A stretch of DNA of 64,000 bases from QFOX01 sp044237845 (GCA_044237845.1 JBIIEL010000004.1:1-64000), one strand, 5' to 3'; numbered from the stretch's first letter, positions 1 to 9,188 are shown. Notes: generated by a model not told the origin, from the sequence alone. Numbers and translations are program-made.

Positions 1-4
1 TTAG

Positions 5-769
5 ATGTTTAGTAATATTCGCTACGTGTTGCTCACCGCCACCCGTGACCGCTTATTTTTGGGGTTACTCATCGGCGTACTGGCCGCGGCCTATGTATCG
101 AGTGTGCTTGGCTCTACCGCGATGCTCGAGGCTGAACAAATGACACTCAGCTTCACCGCCGCAAGTGCGCGCGTGATTATCATGGTTGGGCTGATTGTGT
201 TTGTCGGCTTTCACATGAAAAATGCGTTTGATGCGCGGGAAATCGATGTGCTGCTCTCGCGGCCGATTTCACGCACCTCGCTGGTGATGTCGTACTGGCT
301 TGGCTTCGCCGTGGTGGCAACGCTGCTCGTGGTGCCGACGCTGGTACTGGTGGCGATCATTGGCGCCATCAACCAGACGGGTTATTTGCTGTGGAGCGCG
401 AGCCTCTATTTTGAATCGCTGCTGGTGATTTCGATCACGCTGTTTGCTGCGCTTACACTTCGTAGTGGAGTGGCGACGGTGCTCACTTCACTTGCCATGT
501 ACACGCTCTCACGGATGATGGGATTCTTCCTGGCGACGACGGGATCCGCCGCGCTATTTGCGAGCACCGAGGTGAATCTCGGCGCCAAATGGCTGATGTC
601 GGCCATCTCAACGGTCATTCCGCGTCTCGACTTTTTTGCCAAAAGCCAGTGGCTGATTTATGGTGCTAAATCCTACGATGATCTCTGGCTATTCCTGATG
701 CAGGCGGCGGTATTTATTCCACTGCTTATTGCTGCCTCCGTCATCGATTTTAAACGCAAACAGTTTTAG
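5..769 (+). CDS. ABC-2 type transporter permease
   Basis: A 254-residue polytopic inner-membrane protein that probably forms the membrane channel of an ABC exporter. About six hydrophobic segments are visible, near residues 17-38, 57-71, 93-122, 138-165, 168-185 and 232-247. Between the second and third lies RPISR at residues 86-90, inside an EIDVLLSRPISR stretch (79-90) that is typical of ABC-2/NosY-like permeases. The TAG at 2-4 just before the start probably ends the upstream gene, most likely the partner ATPase, but that gene is outside the window. The next gene starts 3 bases after this stop, so the two are probably co-transcribed. The substrate cannot be told from sequence. Confidence 0.8.
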   Translation: MFSNIRYVLLTATRDRLFLGLLIGVLAAAYVSSVLGSTAMLEAEQMTLSFTAASARVIIMVGLIVFVGFHMKNAFDAREIDVLLSRPISRTSLVMSYWLGFAVVATLLVVPTLVLVAIIGAINQTGYLLWSASLYFESLLVISITLFAALTLRSGVATVLTSLAMYTLSRMMGFFLATTGSAALFASTEVNLGAKWLMSAISTVIPRLDFFAKSQWLIYGAKSYDDLWLFLMQAAVFIPLLIAASVIDFKRKQF

Positions 770-772
770 CCT

Positions 773-1621
773 ATGCGGCTGCTTCGCGCAAAACCCCACG
801 CACATGCTGATCGGGCGATCATGCGCGCCCCAGCGATGCGGCTTGCCATCACGGTGTTCACCGTTCTTTTAGCGCTGCAAGTGGCTTTTTGGTACAACAC
901 GCGCGAGATTCGCCCAGAGATGGATATTGTTCCTGCTGTGCCCGGTGAACGCACGGTGCATGCGCTTTCGTTCGGTGACACAGAGGCGTTCTTCCGCCTG
1001 CATGCCCTCGGTATTCAAAATGCGGGCGATACATTTGGCCGCTTCACCGCGCTCTATAAATATGATTTTAAAAAGCTCGGCGCATGGTTCCATTTACTCG
1101 ACACGCTCAACAACCAGTCGAACTATTTGCCTGCGCTTGGCAGTTATTATTTCAGCCAGTCGCAAAACCCGTCGGATGTACGCTATATTGTGGCCTATCT
1201 CGACCAGTACACGCGTGGCCGCGAAAAAGAGAAATGGTGGTGGGTGGTGCAGGCGTCATACCTCGCGCAACATAAAATGGGAGATCTCGACCTCGCACTC
1301 GCGCTCGCCAAGCGGCTTGAGGGCATTCGCGGTATTCCCATCTGGGCGCAGCAGCTTCCAGCCTTCATTCACGAGCAGCGCGGCGAGTTTGATGATGCGG
1401 CCGCTATTATCGATGGCGTGTTGAAACATCCTGAAGAATTCAACCAAGGTGAATTGAATTTTATGCGTCATTTTGTCGATGAACGTATCGGCCGCCTCGA
1501 CAAGGTAAAGAAAGAGCTCGACGCAATCCAGAAGTTCAAAGACGAACAAAAAGCCAAAGGCGTGCCCGACGTGGTGCCTATGGGCCCGCCGCCGGATGTC
1601 GGCGCACCGACGATGAACTGA
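773..1621 (+). CDS. membrane-anchored TPR-like protein, function unknown
   Basis: A 282-residue protein with one hydrophobic segment near residues 22-41, preceded by a basic N-terminus. This suggests an inner-membrane anchor with the bulk in the periplasm. The rest is helical and reads like degenerate tetratricopeptide repeats: paired helices at about residues 115-150, 155-180 and 195-245 with the alternating small/aromatic pattern of TPRs. The C-terminus is Pro/Gly-rich. It starts 3 bases after the ABC permease stop, so it probably belongs to the same export operon. Alternative ATG starts at codons 15 and 22 would shorten the basic leader. No enzyme motif was recognised. Confidence 0.6.
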   Translation: MRLLRAKPHAHADRAIMRAPAMRLAITVFTVLLALQVAFWYNTREIRPEMDIVPAVPGERTVHALSFGDTEAFFRLHALGIQNAGDTFGRFTALYKYDFKKLGAWFHLLDTLNNQSNYLPALGSYYFSQSQNPSDVRYIVAYLDQYTRGREKEKWWWVVQASYLAQHKMGDLDLALALAKRLEGIRGIPIWAQQLPAFIHEQRGEFDDAAAIIDGVLKHPEEFNQGELNFMRHFVDERIGRLDKVKKELDAIQKFKDEQKAKGVPDVVPMGPPPDVGAPTMN

Positions 1622-1624
1622 CGG

Positions 1625-2479
1625 CTACTTCTTCTTCAGCTTTTTTCCTGCGCCGGCCACGACGCCGTAGCAATGTGCGTCGCTGGGGAACTTGCCCGCC
1701 CGCACCTCGGCAGCGTAGGAAGTAGCGGCATCCGTGATGCGGGTGCGCAGGTCGTCGTATTTTTTTACGAAGCGCGGTGCATGGGTGAACATGCCCAGCA
1801 TATCATCGACCACCAGCACCTGACCGTCGCACGCGGGTGAAGCGCCAATGCCAATAGTGGGCACGGCAAGCGTGCGGGTGATTTCCGCCGCGAGCGGTTC
1901 GATGACGCCTTCGACAACAACGGCAAAGGCACCGGCTTCGGCCACCGCCCGTGCTGCGGCGAGGATGGCGACATAACTTGCGTCGTCTTTCCCCTGCGTT
2001 TTGAATCCGCCCATCTGGTGCATATGCTGTGGCATGAGACCGATATGTGCCATCACTGGAATCGCGCGTTCCGAGAGAAAACGAATCGTCGTCGCCATCT
2101 CTGCACCACCTTCGAGCTTCACGGCGGCGCAGCCGGTTTCCTGTATCACCCGTGCGGCGCTTTGGAAGGCTTGCTCGCACGAGGCCTGATAGCTACCGAA
2201 AGGCAAGTCAACAATCACTGGCACGCCGCCTGCGCCACGCACCACGGCGGCACCATGCGCGATCATCATGTCGAGCGTCACGGGAAGGGTGGAGGGCAGG
2301 CCATAGACCACCATGCCGAGCGAATCGCCGACGAGTAACATGTCGCACTGCGGCGCGATGAGTTCGGCCATCGGCGCTGTGTAGGCGGTGAGCACCACGA
2401 GCTTCTCGCCGCCCTTGCGGGCGCGGATGGCGGGGATATTACGCGCGTTGTTTGAGCTGTTCGCTGGCGCCTTGGACAT
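1625..2479 (-). CDS. panB: 3-methyl-2-oxobutanoate hydroxymethyltransferase
   Basis: PanB transfers a hydroxymethyl group from 5,10-methylene-tetrahydrofolate to 2-oxoisovalerate, the first committed step of pantothenate synthesis. The family signature is clear: an N-terminal LTAYTAPMAELI-type segment, the Mg-binding VGDSLGMVVYG stretch, KLEGG, HIGLMPQ and a VEGV catalytic loop, with a GIGASPACDGQVLV segment near the end. The chosen ATG gives 284 residues, near the usual length. An upstream ATG at 2533 would add an 18-residue leader unlike the family. With this start the gene begins inside the 3' end of the sensor kinase (41-base overlap in another frame), so the two may be translationally coupled. 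panC is not in the window. Confidence 0.95.
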   Translation of the reverse strand: MSKAPANSSNNARNIPAIRARKGGEKLVVLTAYTAPMAELIAPQCDMLLVGDSLGMVVYGLPSTLPVTLDMMIAHGAAVVRGAGGVPVIVDLPFGSYQASCEQAFQSAARVIQETGCAAVKLEGGAEMATTIRFLSERAIPVMAHIGLMPQHMHQMGGFKTQGKDDASYVAILAAARAVAEAGAFAVVVEGVIEPLAAEITRTLAVPTIGIGASPACDGQVLVVDDMLGMFTHAPRFVKKYDDLRTRITDAATSYAAEVRAGKFPSDAHCYGVVAGAGKKLKKK

Positions 2480-3923
2480 GAGTATCCTCATTCGCATGGG
2501 AGTGATCGTCGCCACGCCAAGTTGGCGGGGCATTAGGGAAGGTAAGGGTAATGGTCGTGCCGACGTTCAGCTCGCTTTTGATGGCGAACTCGCCGCCCAT
2601 GGACTCGACAAATTTTTTCGATAGTGGCAGCCCGAGCCCCGTGCCCTCATAGCGGCGCGAGAGAGCGGATTCGACCTGACCGAACGGTGTCATTACTTTC
2701 GAGATATCTTTTGGTGCGATGCCGATGCCAGTGTCGCTGACCACAATCACCAGATCGTTACTGGTCACATCCACCCATGCCTGACAGCGCACCTCGCCAC
2801 CTGCGGGGGTGAACTTCACGGCGTTGCTGAGTAGGTTGAGTAGCACTTGCTTGAGTTTTTTTGGGTCCGTCACCAGCACCAGGTGGTGGCTTGGGATGGA
2901 TTCAATGAGGGTGACCTGTGCGGTCTCCGCACGCGGAAGCACCATGCGCAGCGAGTTGCGGATAATTTTGGTGGCATCCGTTTCTGCCCATTCCATTTGC
3001 AGTTTCCCGGCTTCGGCCTTCGAGAAGTCGAGAATGTCGTTGATGAGGCTGAGCAGATGTTTGCCGGAGGCATAGATGTCGTCGATATGTTCCTGATAGA
3101 TTTTATCGAGCGTCGGTTTGACCTCGTTGCGCAGAATCTCGGAAAAGCCGATAATGGCGTTGAGCGGTGTGCGTAGCTCGTGACTCACGCTGGCTAGGAA
3201 TTGCGATTTGTCTTGGCTTTGTGCCTCAGCCTGGCTGGCCGCTGCAGTGAGCTCTAGATTCACCTCGTGCTGTTTGCTGATGATGGTCTCCGCGCGCGCG
3301 GCCATATAAAACAGCATCCCCAGCATAAGTGTAAAGGTTGCGGCCATCGCACCGATTACAAGATTCTGTAGCATATGGAGATTTTGCCACTCGTCGGTGA
3401 CATCCATATAGAGCTCCGCGAGCGCTTCCGGCGTGGCGCCAACTGTTTTTGCGATCGGAAGGATGAGTTGTACCATCACCCGAGGCTGATTCGGTGCCTC
3501 ACCCTCCTTGAAATACGCTTCATGGAGAATGCGGCTTGCCGTGCGCCCGGATTGCACCTGCGGCAAATCGATCAGGGTAATGCGGCTCGCGTCTTTGTTC
3601 GCCGCGTAGGCATTGGTTGAGCTATAATAGAGCTGTTTTACATCCGGCGAGAAAAGCGTGACCTTGATAAAAGGCTGTCGCTGAAAGAAGGCGCCCGTTT
3701 CAGACTGATAATTGGTCGATGGCTGTGCACTTGTACGCACCTCTTGGCCGTGGCGCTGCCAGACTGTGTTGCTGTAACTACCTAGCGTGGCTTCGGCATA
3801 GGCGGTGTGTGCGGCAACCAGATTTTCAGTTTTTATTTGTATAAAATAATAGGTTACGATGCCTACGCCTGCCAAAATCAGCAGTAGGCTTGCGATTGCA
3901 AAATAGCGTACATAGGAGAACAT
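2439..3923 (-). CDS. membrane sensor histidine kinase
   Basis: A 494-residue two-component sensor kinase. Two membrane segments (about residues 5-28 and 190-215) bracket a periplasmic sensor domain of about 160 residues that I do not recognise. The cytoplasmic part has a HisKA domain with the phospho-acceptor His in ASVSHELRTPLNAI, an N-box LLNLLSNAVKF, a G1 box DTGIGI and a G2 box GTGLGL. No receiver domain is attached and no partner regulator is adjacent. An ATG 17 codons upstream (3974) gives a longer leader; the internal start puts the first membrane helix right at the N-terminus. The 3' end overlaps panB by 41 bases. Confidence 0.9.
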   Translation of the reverse strand: MFSYVRYFAIASLLLILAGVGIVTYYFIQIKTENLVAAHTAYAEATLGSYSNTVWQRHGQEVRTSAQPSTNYQSETGAFFQRQPFIKVTLFSPDVKQLYYSSTNAYAANKDASRITLIDLPQVQSGRTASRILHEAYFKEGEAPNQPRVMVQLILPIAKTVGATPEALAELYMDVTDEWQNLHMLQNLVIGAMAATFTLMLGMLFYMAARAETIISKQHEVNLELTAAASQAEAQSQDKSQFLASVSHELRTPLNAIIGFSEILRNEVKPTLDKIYQEHIDDIYASGKHLLSLINDILDFSKAEAGKLQMEWAETDATKIIRNSLRMVLPRAETAQVTLIESIPSHHLVLVTDPKKLKQVLLNLLSNAVKFTPAGGEVRCQAWVDVTSNDLVIVVSDTGIGIAPKDISKVMTPFGQVESALSRRYEGTGLGLPLSKKFVESMGGEFAIKSELNVGTTITLTFPNAPPTWRGDDHSHANEDTHVQGASEQLKQRA

Positions 3924-3979
3924 CCGTCGATTGTAGCCGATGTTCCGGCAAAGACAATAGCGAAGGCGTTTCAACCCGC

Positions 3980-4008
3980 TTGACAGGCGGCGGTCGCCTC
4001 GTTATAAG
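3980..4008 (+). promoter_or_regulatory. sigma-70 type promoter of rpmH
   Basis: A perfect -35 hexamer TTGACA at 3980-3985 is followed after 17 bases by TATAAG at 4003-4008. This puts transcription start near 4015, about 30 bases before rpmH. It lies between the divergent sensor kinase and rpmH and points towards rpmH. Confidence 0.8.
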
Positions 4009-4047
4009 CCCCCACTCACTACAAAAACGCTATTTTCGGAGCAAGCC

Positions 4048-4182
4048 ATGAAACGTACTTACCAACCGAGCAAACTCGTTCGCGCCCGCCGTCACGGCTT
4101 CCGTGCGCGTATGGCAACCGTGGGTGGTCGTCGGGTGATTGCTGCGCGTCGCGCCAAGGGCCGTAAAGTATTAAGCGCATAG
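4048..4182 (+). CDS. rpmH: 50S ribosomal protein L34
   Basis: A 44-residue, strongly basic protein beginning MKRTYQPS with the L34 core RARRHGFRARMAT and a GRRVIAARRAKGRKVLSA end. Length and sequence match bacterial L34 throughout. It is preceded by GGAG at 4038-4041 and by a near-consensus promoter. It opens the usual rpmH-rnpA-yidD-yidC block found near many bacterial origins. About 130 bases without a gene separate it from rnpA, longer than usual. Confidence 0.98.
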   Translation: MKRTYQPSKLVRARRHGFRARMATVGGRRVIAARRAKGRKVLSA

Positions 4183-4312
4183 CACTTAATACTTTCTTAT
4201 TAGTGGCTTCGCGTTGATCTGCTGATCAACCCTCCGCGCCGCTCTCGCGGGCTCATGGCTAGCTCGCCCAGCTCGCTCTGTGTACTCACCACCCTCTGAC
4301 GGGGGGCGTTCT

Positions 4313-4669
4313 ATGACAGCAACTGCCAAACTTATTACACTCACCAAACGTGCCGATTTTGTGCGCCTCAACCGCGCGCGCAAGTGCATGACGGACTATT
4401 TTATTCTGCGTTACGGCGCCGCGAGCGATGCAACGGCAGTCGAAGTGGGCTATACGGTAACCACCAAATGCGGCAACGCGGTGATGCGCAACCGCATCAA
4501 GCGCCGCCTACGTGCGCTGGTGCGTGAGCTGGCGCCGGAGCTGGCACAGGTGGGCGTGGCCTATAATTTCATCGCGCGGGCCGATGCATCGCCGGGTGCA
4601 GGCGAGGTGGTGCACGAACTGCTGCGCGCGGCGGTGGTGAAGGCGTTCGGCGCGAGTCGCCAGAAGTAG
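4313..4669 (+). CDS. rnpA: ribonuclease P protein component
   Basis: The protein subunit of RNase P, which helps the catalytic RNA trim tRNA 5' leaders. The 118-residue product has the family features: an LTKRADFVRL start, VGYTVTTKCGNAV, and the conserved basic RNR helix MRNRIKRRLRALVRE. An upstream in-frame ATG at 4280 adds 11 residues, but starting at 4313 puts the conserved leader at the N-terminus. The RNA partner (rnpB) was not seen in the window. It lies 13 bases before yidD. Confidence 0.93.
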   Translation: MTATAKLITLTKRADFVRLNRARKCMTDYFILRYGAASDATAVEVGYTVTTKCGNAVMRNRIKRRLRALVRELAPELAQVGVAYNFIARADASPGAGEVVHELLRAAVVKAFGASRQK

Positions 4670-4682
4670 GAGACGCTTCCAG

Positions 4683-4892
4683 ATGAAATGGCTTTTACTA
4701 TGGTTGGTACGGCTCTACCAGATTGTGCTCTCGCCGTGGCTGGGCATAAACTGCCGCTTCAACCCCACCTGTTCGGCCTATGCCCATGAAGCGCTGATGC
4801 GACATGGCGCTTGCAGAGGCGGGTGGCTTACCGTAAAACGCATCGTCCGCTGTCACCCGTGGGGTGGGAGCGGCCATGATCCCGTACCCTAA
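4683..4892 (+). CDS. yidD: membrane protein insertion efficiency factor YidD
   Basis: A 69-residue protein of the YidD (HlyA/DUF37) family, an inner-face membrane protein that assists YidC-dependent insertion. Conserved features are LVRLYQIVLSPWLG, the cysteine motif CRFNPTCSAYA, and the end RCHPWGGSGHDPVP. It sits in its usual place between rnpA and yidC. Length is close to the shorter members of the family. Confidence 0.95.
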   Translation: MKWLLLWLVRLYQIVLSPWLGINCRFNPTCSAYAHEALMRHGACRGGWLTVKRIVRCHPWGGSGHDPVP

Positions 4893-4954
4893 CAAAGGGA
4901 TTTCTATGGGTAATTTCGGTGCCTTTTTAAAATTTTACTGTGAAATGATGTTGT

Positions 4955-6679
4955 ATGAACCACCCTGCCACTGCTCCTGATACCCGCAATCTGATTCTGG
5001 CCATCGCGCTGGCGACCGCTGTAATGCTCGGTTGGCAGTATTTCTACGAACGCCCGCGCATGGAAGCCGCTCGCGTCGCCGCAGAAGCGCAGCAGGCCGC
5101 GAAAGCGCGTGACCCGCAGCAACAACAAGAAAAGCCGGTGGTGGGTGGTGGCGTTGCCACAAGCGAGGCACCCATTTCGCGCCACACGGCACGTGTGAAG
5201 ATTAACACGCCGTCGCTGCATGGTTCACTGTCGCTGGTGGGCGCGCGGTTCGATGATTTGACCCTCGCCAATTACCGCGAAACGGAAGCCGCCGACGCGG
5301 CGGAAGTCAAACTGCTCAGCCCACTTGGCACCACGCAGGCCTATTTCGCTGAGACAGGCATGCTCGCCGCCGCCGAGGTGCGCGTGCCGGATGCCAACAC
5401 GCTGTGGCAGGCCAACGGTAAGGAGCTGACGGAGAAAACGCCAATCACGCTGAGCTGGAACAACGGCGCAGGCCTGACCTTCGAGAAGAAAATTGCGGTC
5501 GATGAACATTTCATGTTTACCCTGACGACCACGGTGAAAAACAACAGCGGGCAGGCGGTGACGTTGTACCCGTATGGCCTCATCAGCCGTGATTACGACG
5601 ATGCCAGCGCCGAGCATTTCGCCATGTTGCATGAGGGTCCGCTTGGGGTGATGAATCAGGTGCTTGAAGATGCAAGCTATAAGAATCTGCGCGAGGATGG
5701 CGCAAAGGAATTCAAGGACGCGCGCGGCTGGGTGGGCATCACCGATAAATATTGGCTGACCGCACTGGTACCGGAGGCCGAGGCGACCTTTGACGGCGAG
5801 TTCAAACATTTCAAACGTGGCGAGGCGGATGCGTATCAGAGCCATTTCCGCAGTGCACCGCTCGAGGTGCCGGCCGCTGGTAGCGCCAGCGTGACCACGC
5901 GTTTTTTCGCCGGGGCCAAGGTGGTAGAACAGCTCGACAATTATGGCACGAAATACAGCATTCCGCTGTTCGACCGCGCGGTGGATTTCGGGGCGCTCTA
6001 CTTCCTCACCAAGCCGATTTTTAAACTTCTGACCTTCTTCCATGGATTGGTCGGTAATTTCGGCGTGGCGATTCTGCTGCTCACCGTTGTCATCAAGGCG
6101 CTGCTATTTCCGCTCGCCAGCAAGTCGATGACGGCGATGGCGCGCATGAAACAGCTCACGCCAAAAATGCAGGAAATCCGCGAGCGTTATGCCAATGATA
6201 AAATGCGGATGAACCAGGAAATCATGGCGATGTATAAGCGCGAGAAGGTGAACCCCGTGGCAGGCTGCCTTCCGATTCTGCTGCAAATCCCGGTGTTTTT
6301 TGCGCTTTATAAAGTGCTGTTCGTCACCATCGAGATGCGCCATGCGCCGTTCTTTGGCTGGATTCATGACCTCTCGGCAGTCGACCCTTCGAACCTCTTC
6401 ACCCTGTTTGGGTTGATTCCATGGGATGCGCCCAGCTTCATGCATCTCGGTGTGTGGCCGATGATCATGTGCGCGACGATGGTCATTCAGCAGCGCCTCA
6501 GCCCCAAACCGGCGGATGAAGTGCAGGCGATGGTGATGAACTATATGCCGTTCATGTTCCTCTTCCTGTTCGCGGGTTTCCCGGCGGGGCTGGTGATTTA
6601 CTGGGCGTGGAACAACGCGCTGACGATTTTGCAGATGCTGTATATCAACCATGGTCTCGCCAAGAAGGGGTTGAAATAA
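4955..6679 (+). CDS. yidC: membrane protein insertase YidC
   Basis: The essential inner-membrane insertase and chaperone, acting alone or with SecYEG. The 574-residue protein has an N-terminal membrane segment (about residues 12-28), a large periplasmic beta domain (about 70-340) and the conserved C-terminal five-helix core. In that core the cytoplasmic hairpin reads ARMKQLTPKMQEIRERY, followed by NPVAGCLPILLQIPVFFALY. This is the longer Gram-negative form. The start ATG has no strong Shine-Dalgarno. The final helices and a KKGLK basic tail are intact. engB follows after 4 bases. Confidence 0.97.
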   Translation: MNHPATAPDTRNLILAIALATAVMLGWQYFYERPRMEAARVAAEAQQAAKARDPQQQQEKPVVGGGVATSEAPISRHTARVKINTPSLHGSLSLVGARFDDLTLANYRETEAADAAEVKLLSPLGTTQAYFAETGMLAAAEVRVPDANTLWQANGKELTEKTPITLSWNNGAGLTFEKKIAVDEHFMFTLTTTVKNNSGQAVTLYPYGLISRDYDDASAEHFAMLHEGPLGVMNQVLEDASYKNLREDGAKEFKDARGWVGITDKYWLTALVPEAEATFDGEFKHFKRGEADAYQSHFRSAPLEVPAAGSASVTTRFFAGAKVVEQLDNYGTKYSIPLFDRAVDFGALYFLTKPIFKLLTFFHGLVGNFGVAILLLTVVIKALLFPLASKSMTAMARMKQLTPKMQEIRERYANDKMRMNQEIMAMYKREKVNPVAGCLPILLQIPVFFALYKVLFVTIEMRHAPFFGWIHDLSAVDPSNLFTLFGLIPWDAPSFMHLGVWPMIMCATMVIQQRLSPKPADEVQAMVMNYMPFMFLFLFAGFPAGLVIYWAWNNALTILQMLYINHGLAKKGLK

Positions 6680-6683
6680 CCCG

Positions 6684-7307
6684 ATGGAAACCCAGGGTCT
6701 CACCCAAGCACTGTTTGCCAAACCCATCCGCTTTGTGGCGGGGGTGGCGCATCTCGATCAGCTGCCGGTGCTGACGCTGCCGGAAGTGGCGTTTGTCGGG
6801 CGCAGTAATGTCGGTAAGTCGAGCCTGCTCAACGCACTCGTTGGCCAGAACCATCTCGCCCGCGTGTCGGGTACACCAGGGGCAACGCGGCAGCTCAACT
6901 TCTTCAACCTGCACGAGGTCGTGCATCTCGTCGACGTGCCGGGCTATGGCTACGCCAAGGCGAGCAAGAAAGACATCAAGCAATGGCAGGGCGTGCTGTT
7001 TGATTATCTGCGTGGGCGGCAGCAACTGGTGCGCGCCTTTGTGCTGATTGATGCGCGCCACGGCGTGAAAGCGGCGGATGATGAGATGCTCACGCGTCTC
7101 GACGATGCTGCGGTATCGTATCAATTCGTGCTGACCAAGACCGATGCGTTGCGCGCGGATGAGATCGAAGCCATGGAAGAAAAAGTTTTGCAAGTGGCGG
7201 CACGCCACCCGGCGGCGCATCCGGGCGTGGTGGCCACCAGTGCTTCGGAAAAACTAGGGATTGACGCCCTCCGCGATGCTGTTATTGAGGCATTAACAGG
7301 ACATTAA
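6684..7307 (+). CDS. engB: ribosome biogenesis GTP-binding protein YihA/EngB
   Basis: A 207-residue TRAFAC-class GTPase needed for 50S subunit assembly. G motifs are visible: G1 GRSNVGKSSL, the switch region TPGATRQLNFF, G3 DVPGYGYAKAS, G4 TKTD and G5 TSASE. The N-terminal IRFVAGVAHLDQLP leader is family-typical. It is packed tightly between yidC (4-base gap) and argB (no gap), so the three are probably one transcript. Confidence 0.96.
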   Translation: METQGLTQALFAKPIRFVAGVAHLDQLPVLTLPEVAFVGRSNVGKSSLLNALVGQNHLARVSGTPGATRQLNFFNLHEVVHLVDVPGYGYAKASKKDIKQWQGVLFDYLRGRQQLVRAFVLIDARHGVKAADDEMLTRLDDAAVSYQFVLTKTDALRADEIEAMEEKVLQVAARHPAAHPGVVATSASEKLGIDALRDAVIEALTGH

Positions 7308-8213
7308 ATGCAGATTAAAACGCTCAAAACCAAAGAACTGCTGCTGCGCACCGCGAAAACGGTAAGCGAAGCGCTGCCGTATATCCAGCGTTTTTCGGGC
7401 CATACGTTCGTGATCAAATATGGCGGCCATGCGATGGGCGGCGAGCGCACGGCGGAAACCTTTGCACGCGATATCGTGATCCTCAAAGCCATCGGCATCA
7501 ACCCGGTGGTGGTCCATGGCGGCGGCCCGCAAATCGGCGCCATGCTGGAGCGCCTCAAAATTCAGTCGAGCTTTGTCGACGGCCTGCGCGTGACGGATGC
7601 GGCGACGGTCGAGATTGTGGAAATGGTGCTCTCCGGCACGATCAACAAACAGATCGTGAGCGCGCTCAACCGCGCGGGCGGCACGGCGGTGGGGATTTCG
7701 GGCAAGGACGCGAATTTGATTCGCGCTGAGCAGCTCAAGCGCACCAAGAAAGACCCGGACAGCAACATCGAGCGTGTGCTGGATCTCGGCTTCGTGGGCC
7801 AGCCGACGGAGATTAACCCGGAGGCGATCAACAATATTCTGGCCTCGGGCATGATTCCCGTCATCGCGCCGATTGGCGTGGGCAGCAATGGCGAGACCTA
7901 TAACATCAACGCCGATACGGCAGCGGGTGCGATTGCGGCCGCGCTGAAAGCGACCAAGCTGATGATGCTGACCGACGTGGCGGGCATCCTGACGAAAGAC
8001 AAACATCTGATCAGCGAGATCGACGCGGCGGAGATTGGTGATCTGCTCGCTGACGGCACCATCACCGGTGGCATGATCCCGAAGGTGGAAACCTGCATCC
8101 ACGCGCTGAACGCCGGTGTGAAGGCCGCGCATATTCTCGATGGCCGCATTCCGCATGTGTTGCTGATTGAGACGTTTACCGAGCATGGTGCGTCCACGAT
8201 GATACGGGCGTGA
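7308..8213 (+). CDS. argB: acetylglutamate kinase
   Basis: ArgB phosphorylates N-acetyl-L-glutamate in the second step of arginine synthesis. The 301-residue product carries the amino-acid-kinase signature: KYGGHAM near residues 39-45, the HGGGPQI loop, GLRVTDAATVE, the NADTAAGAIAAAL substrate region and GGMIPKVETC. Its ATG follows the engB stop directly. argC lies elsewhere in the window on the other strand, so the arginine genes are dispersed. Confidence 0.97.
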   Translation: MQIKTLKTKELLLRTAKTVSEALPYIQRFSGHTFVIKYGGHAMGGERTAETFARDIVILKAIGINPVVVHGGGPQIGAMLERLKIQSSFVDGLRVTDAATVEIVEMVLSGTINKQIVSALNRAGGTAVGISGKDANLIRAEQLKRTKKDPDSNIERVLDLGFVGQPTEINPEAINNILASGMIPVIAPIGVGSNGETYNINADTAAGAIAAALKATKLMMLTDVAGILTKDKHLISEIDAAEIGDLLADGTITGGMIPKVETCIHALNAGVKAAHILDGRIPHVLLIETFTEHGASTMIRA

Positions 8214-8281
8214 ATTAAAAAGCGAGATAGAGCCAGGCACAGCGCCCTCTCAGGTTGACAGCGAGGCACGCAACCCATAGA

Positions 8282-8311
8282 TTAACCTTAAATTATTAAT
8301 ATTGCTAAGAT
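8282..8311 (+). promoter_or_regulatory. candidate promoter of the inverse autotransporter
   Basis: TTAACCTTAAATTATTAA begins at 8282 and GCTAAGAT follows at 8304, close to the alphaproteobacterial -10 pattern GCTANAWC. The upstream part nearly matches the CtrA-type box TTAA-N7-TTAA. Nearly the same arrangement precedes the small transglutaminase-like gene at 55345. Function is inferred. Confidence 0.4.
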
Positions 8312-8324
8312 TCCAAGGGGATAT

Positions 8325-9161
8325 ATGCCAAAGGCGTATAAAACACTGAGCATGATAATTACCGCACTGCTGGGCGTGGGTGCGGCGCATGCTGGAGACT
8401 ATCAGCCTTATGTTTCGGTCGGCGGTATGTTCGGCGACAAACGGAATATTGGTGAAACGCAGTTTGTGATGCCTCTGGCGCAGGATACCGATCATCTGTG
8501 GTTTACGGATTTCCGCTTTAAGGCCGACAGTGATGACGCACGCGAAGGCAATTTTGGTCTGGCCTACCGCTCGCTGCTCAACCCTTCGACTATTGTGACG
8601 GGCTATGGGTTTTTTGATGCACGGCGCACCGAGGCTGACCATACCATCCGCCAGCTGATGCTGGGCGCGGAGGCGCTCACTCTCAACCACGATTTCCGGG
8701 TGAACGCCTATTTCCCGGAACAGAGAAAACATCTCGTTTCCAGCGTTAACAGTACGTCGTTAACGGGCACGCAGTTGTTTTTTGAGAATACCCAGACCTA
8801 CGAGAAGGGTGTCCCCGGCGCGGATATTGAATATGGCTACCGGCTGCCACTGAAAAATATCGATTTGCGCGCTTATGCAGGGGCCTATTATTTCGATATG
8901 GACGATAACAATATGCTGGGTGCGCGCGCTCGCCTGCGCTTGCAGACGGACGATCACGTGATTGGCAATCAGGTGGTCAAAGCCCGCTTCTCGGGCGAGG
9001 TGATGAACGATAATATCCGTGGCACCTCAGAATTTCTGGGAGCACAGCTGGTGATTCCGCTTGGCGCGGATTCCGGTAAGAAGCCAAGCTATGCGACGAG
9101 CCTGCATGCGCGCATGATGGAGCCCATCGTGCGTGACGTTGATATTGTAACCCACGCATAA
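8325..9161 (+). CDS. inverse autotransporter beta-domain protein (barrel half of a split gene)
   Basis: A 278-residue protein with a signal peptide (cleavage likely after AHA, about residue 23) and alternating beta-strand sequence typical of the intimin/invasin-type outer-membrane barrel. It shows LWFTDFRFKADSDDAREGNFGLAYR-type strands and a GYGFFDARR strand, ending in EPIVRDVDIVTHA, the usual junction from barrel to passenger. A TAA at 9159-9161 ends it there. The reading frame stays open beyond, into a beta-helix passenger (9189-10211, same frame), so this is probably the N-terminal half of one surface protein of about 628 residues. As it stands, a barrel without a passenger would be made, unless the stop is read through. 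Confidence 0.8.
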   Translation: MPKAYKTLSMIITALLGVGAAHAGDYQPYVSVGGMFGDKRNIGETQFVMPLAQDTDHLWFTDFRFKADSDDAREGNFGLAYRSLLNPSTIVTGYGFFDARRTEADHTIRQLMLGAEALTLNHDFRVNAYFPEQRKHLVSSVNSTSLTGTQLFFENTQTYEKGVPGADIEYGYRLPLKNIDLRAYAGAYYFDMDDNNMLGARARLRLQTDDHVIGNQVVKARFSGEVMNDNIRGTSEFLGAQLVIPLGADSGKKPSYATSLHARMMEPIVRDVDIVTHA

Positions 9162-9188
9162 GCCAATGCAGCCACTGCCGAGGCGGCG

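Noticed and set aside
769..773. The ABC permease and the TPR-like protein as one gene split by TAG
   Set aside because: They are in the same frame, but each has complete, unrelated domains and the second has its own start and leader.
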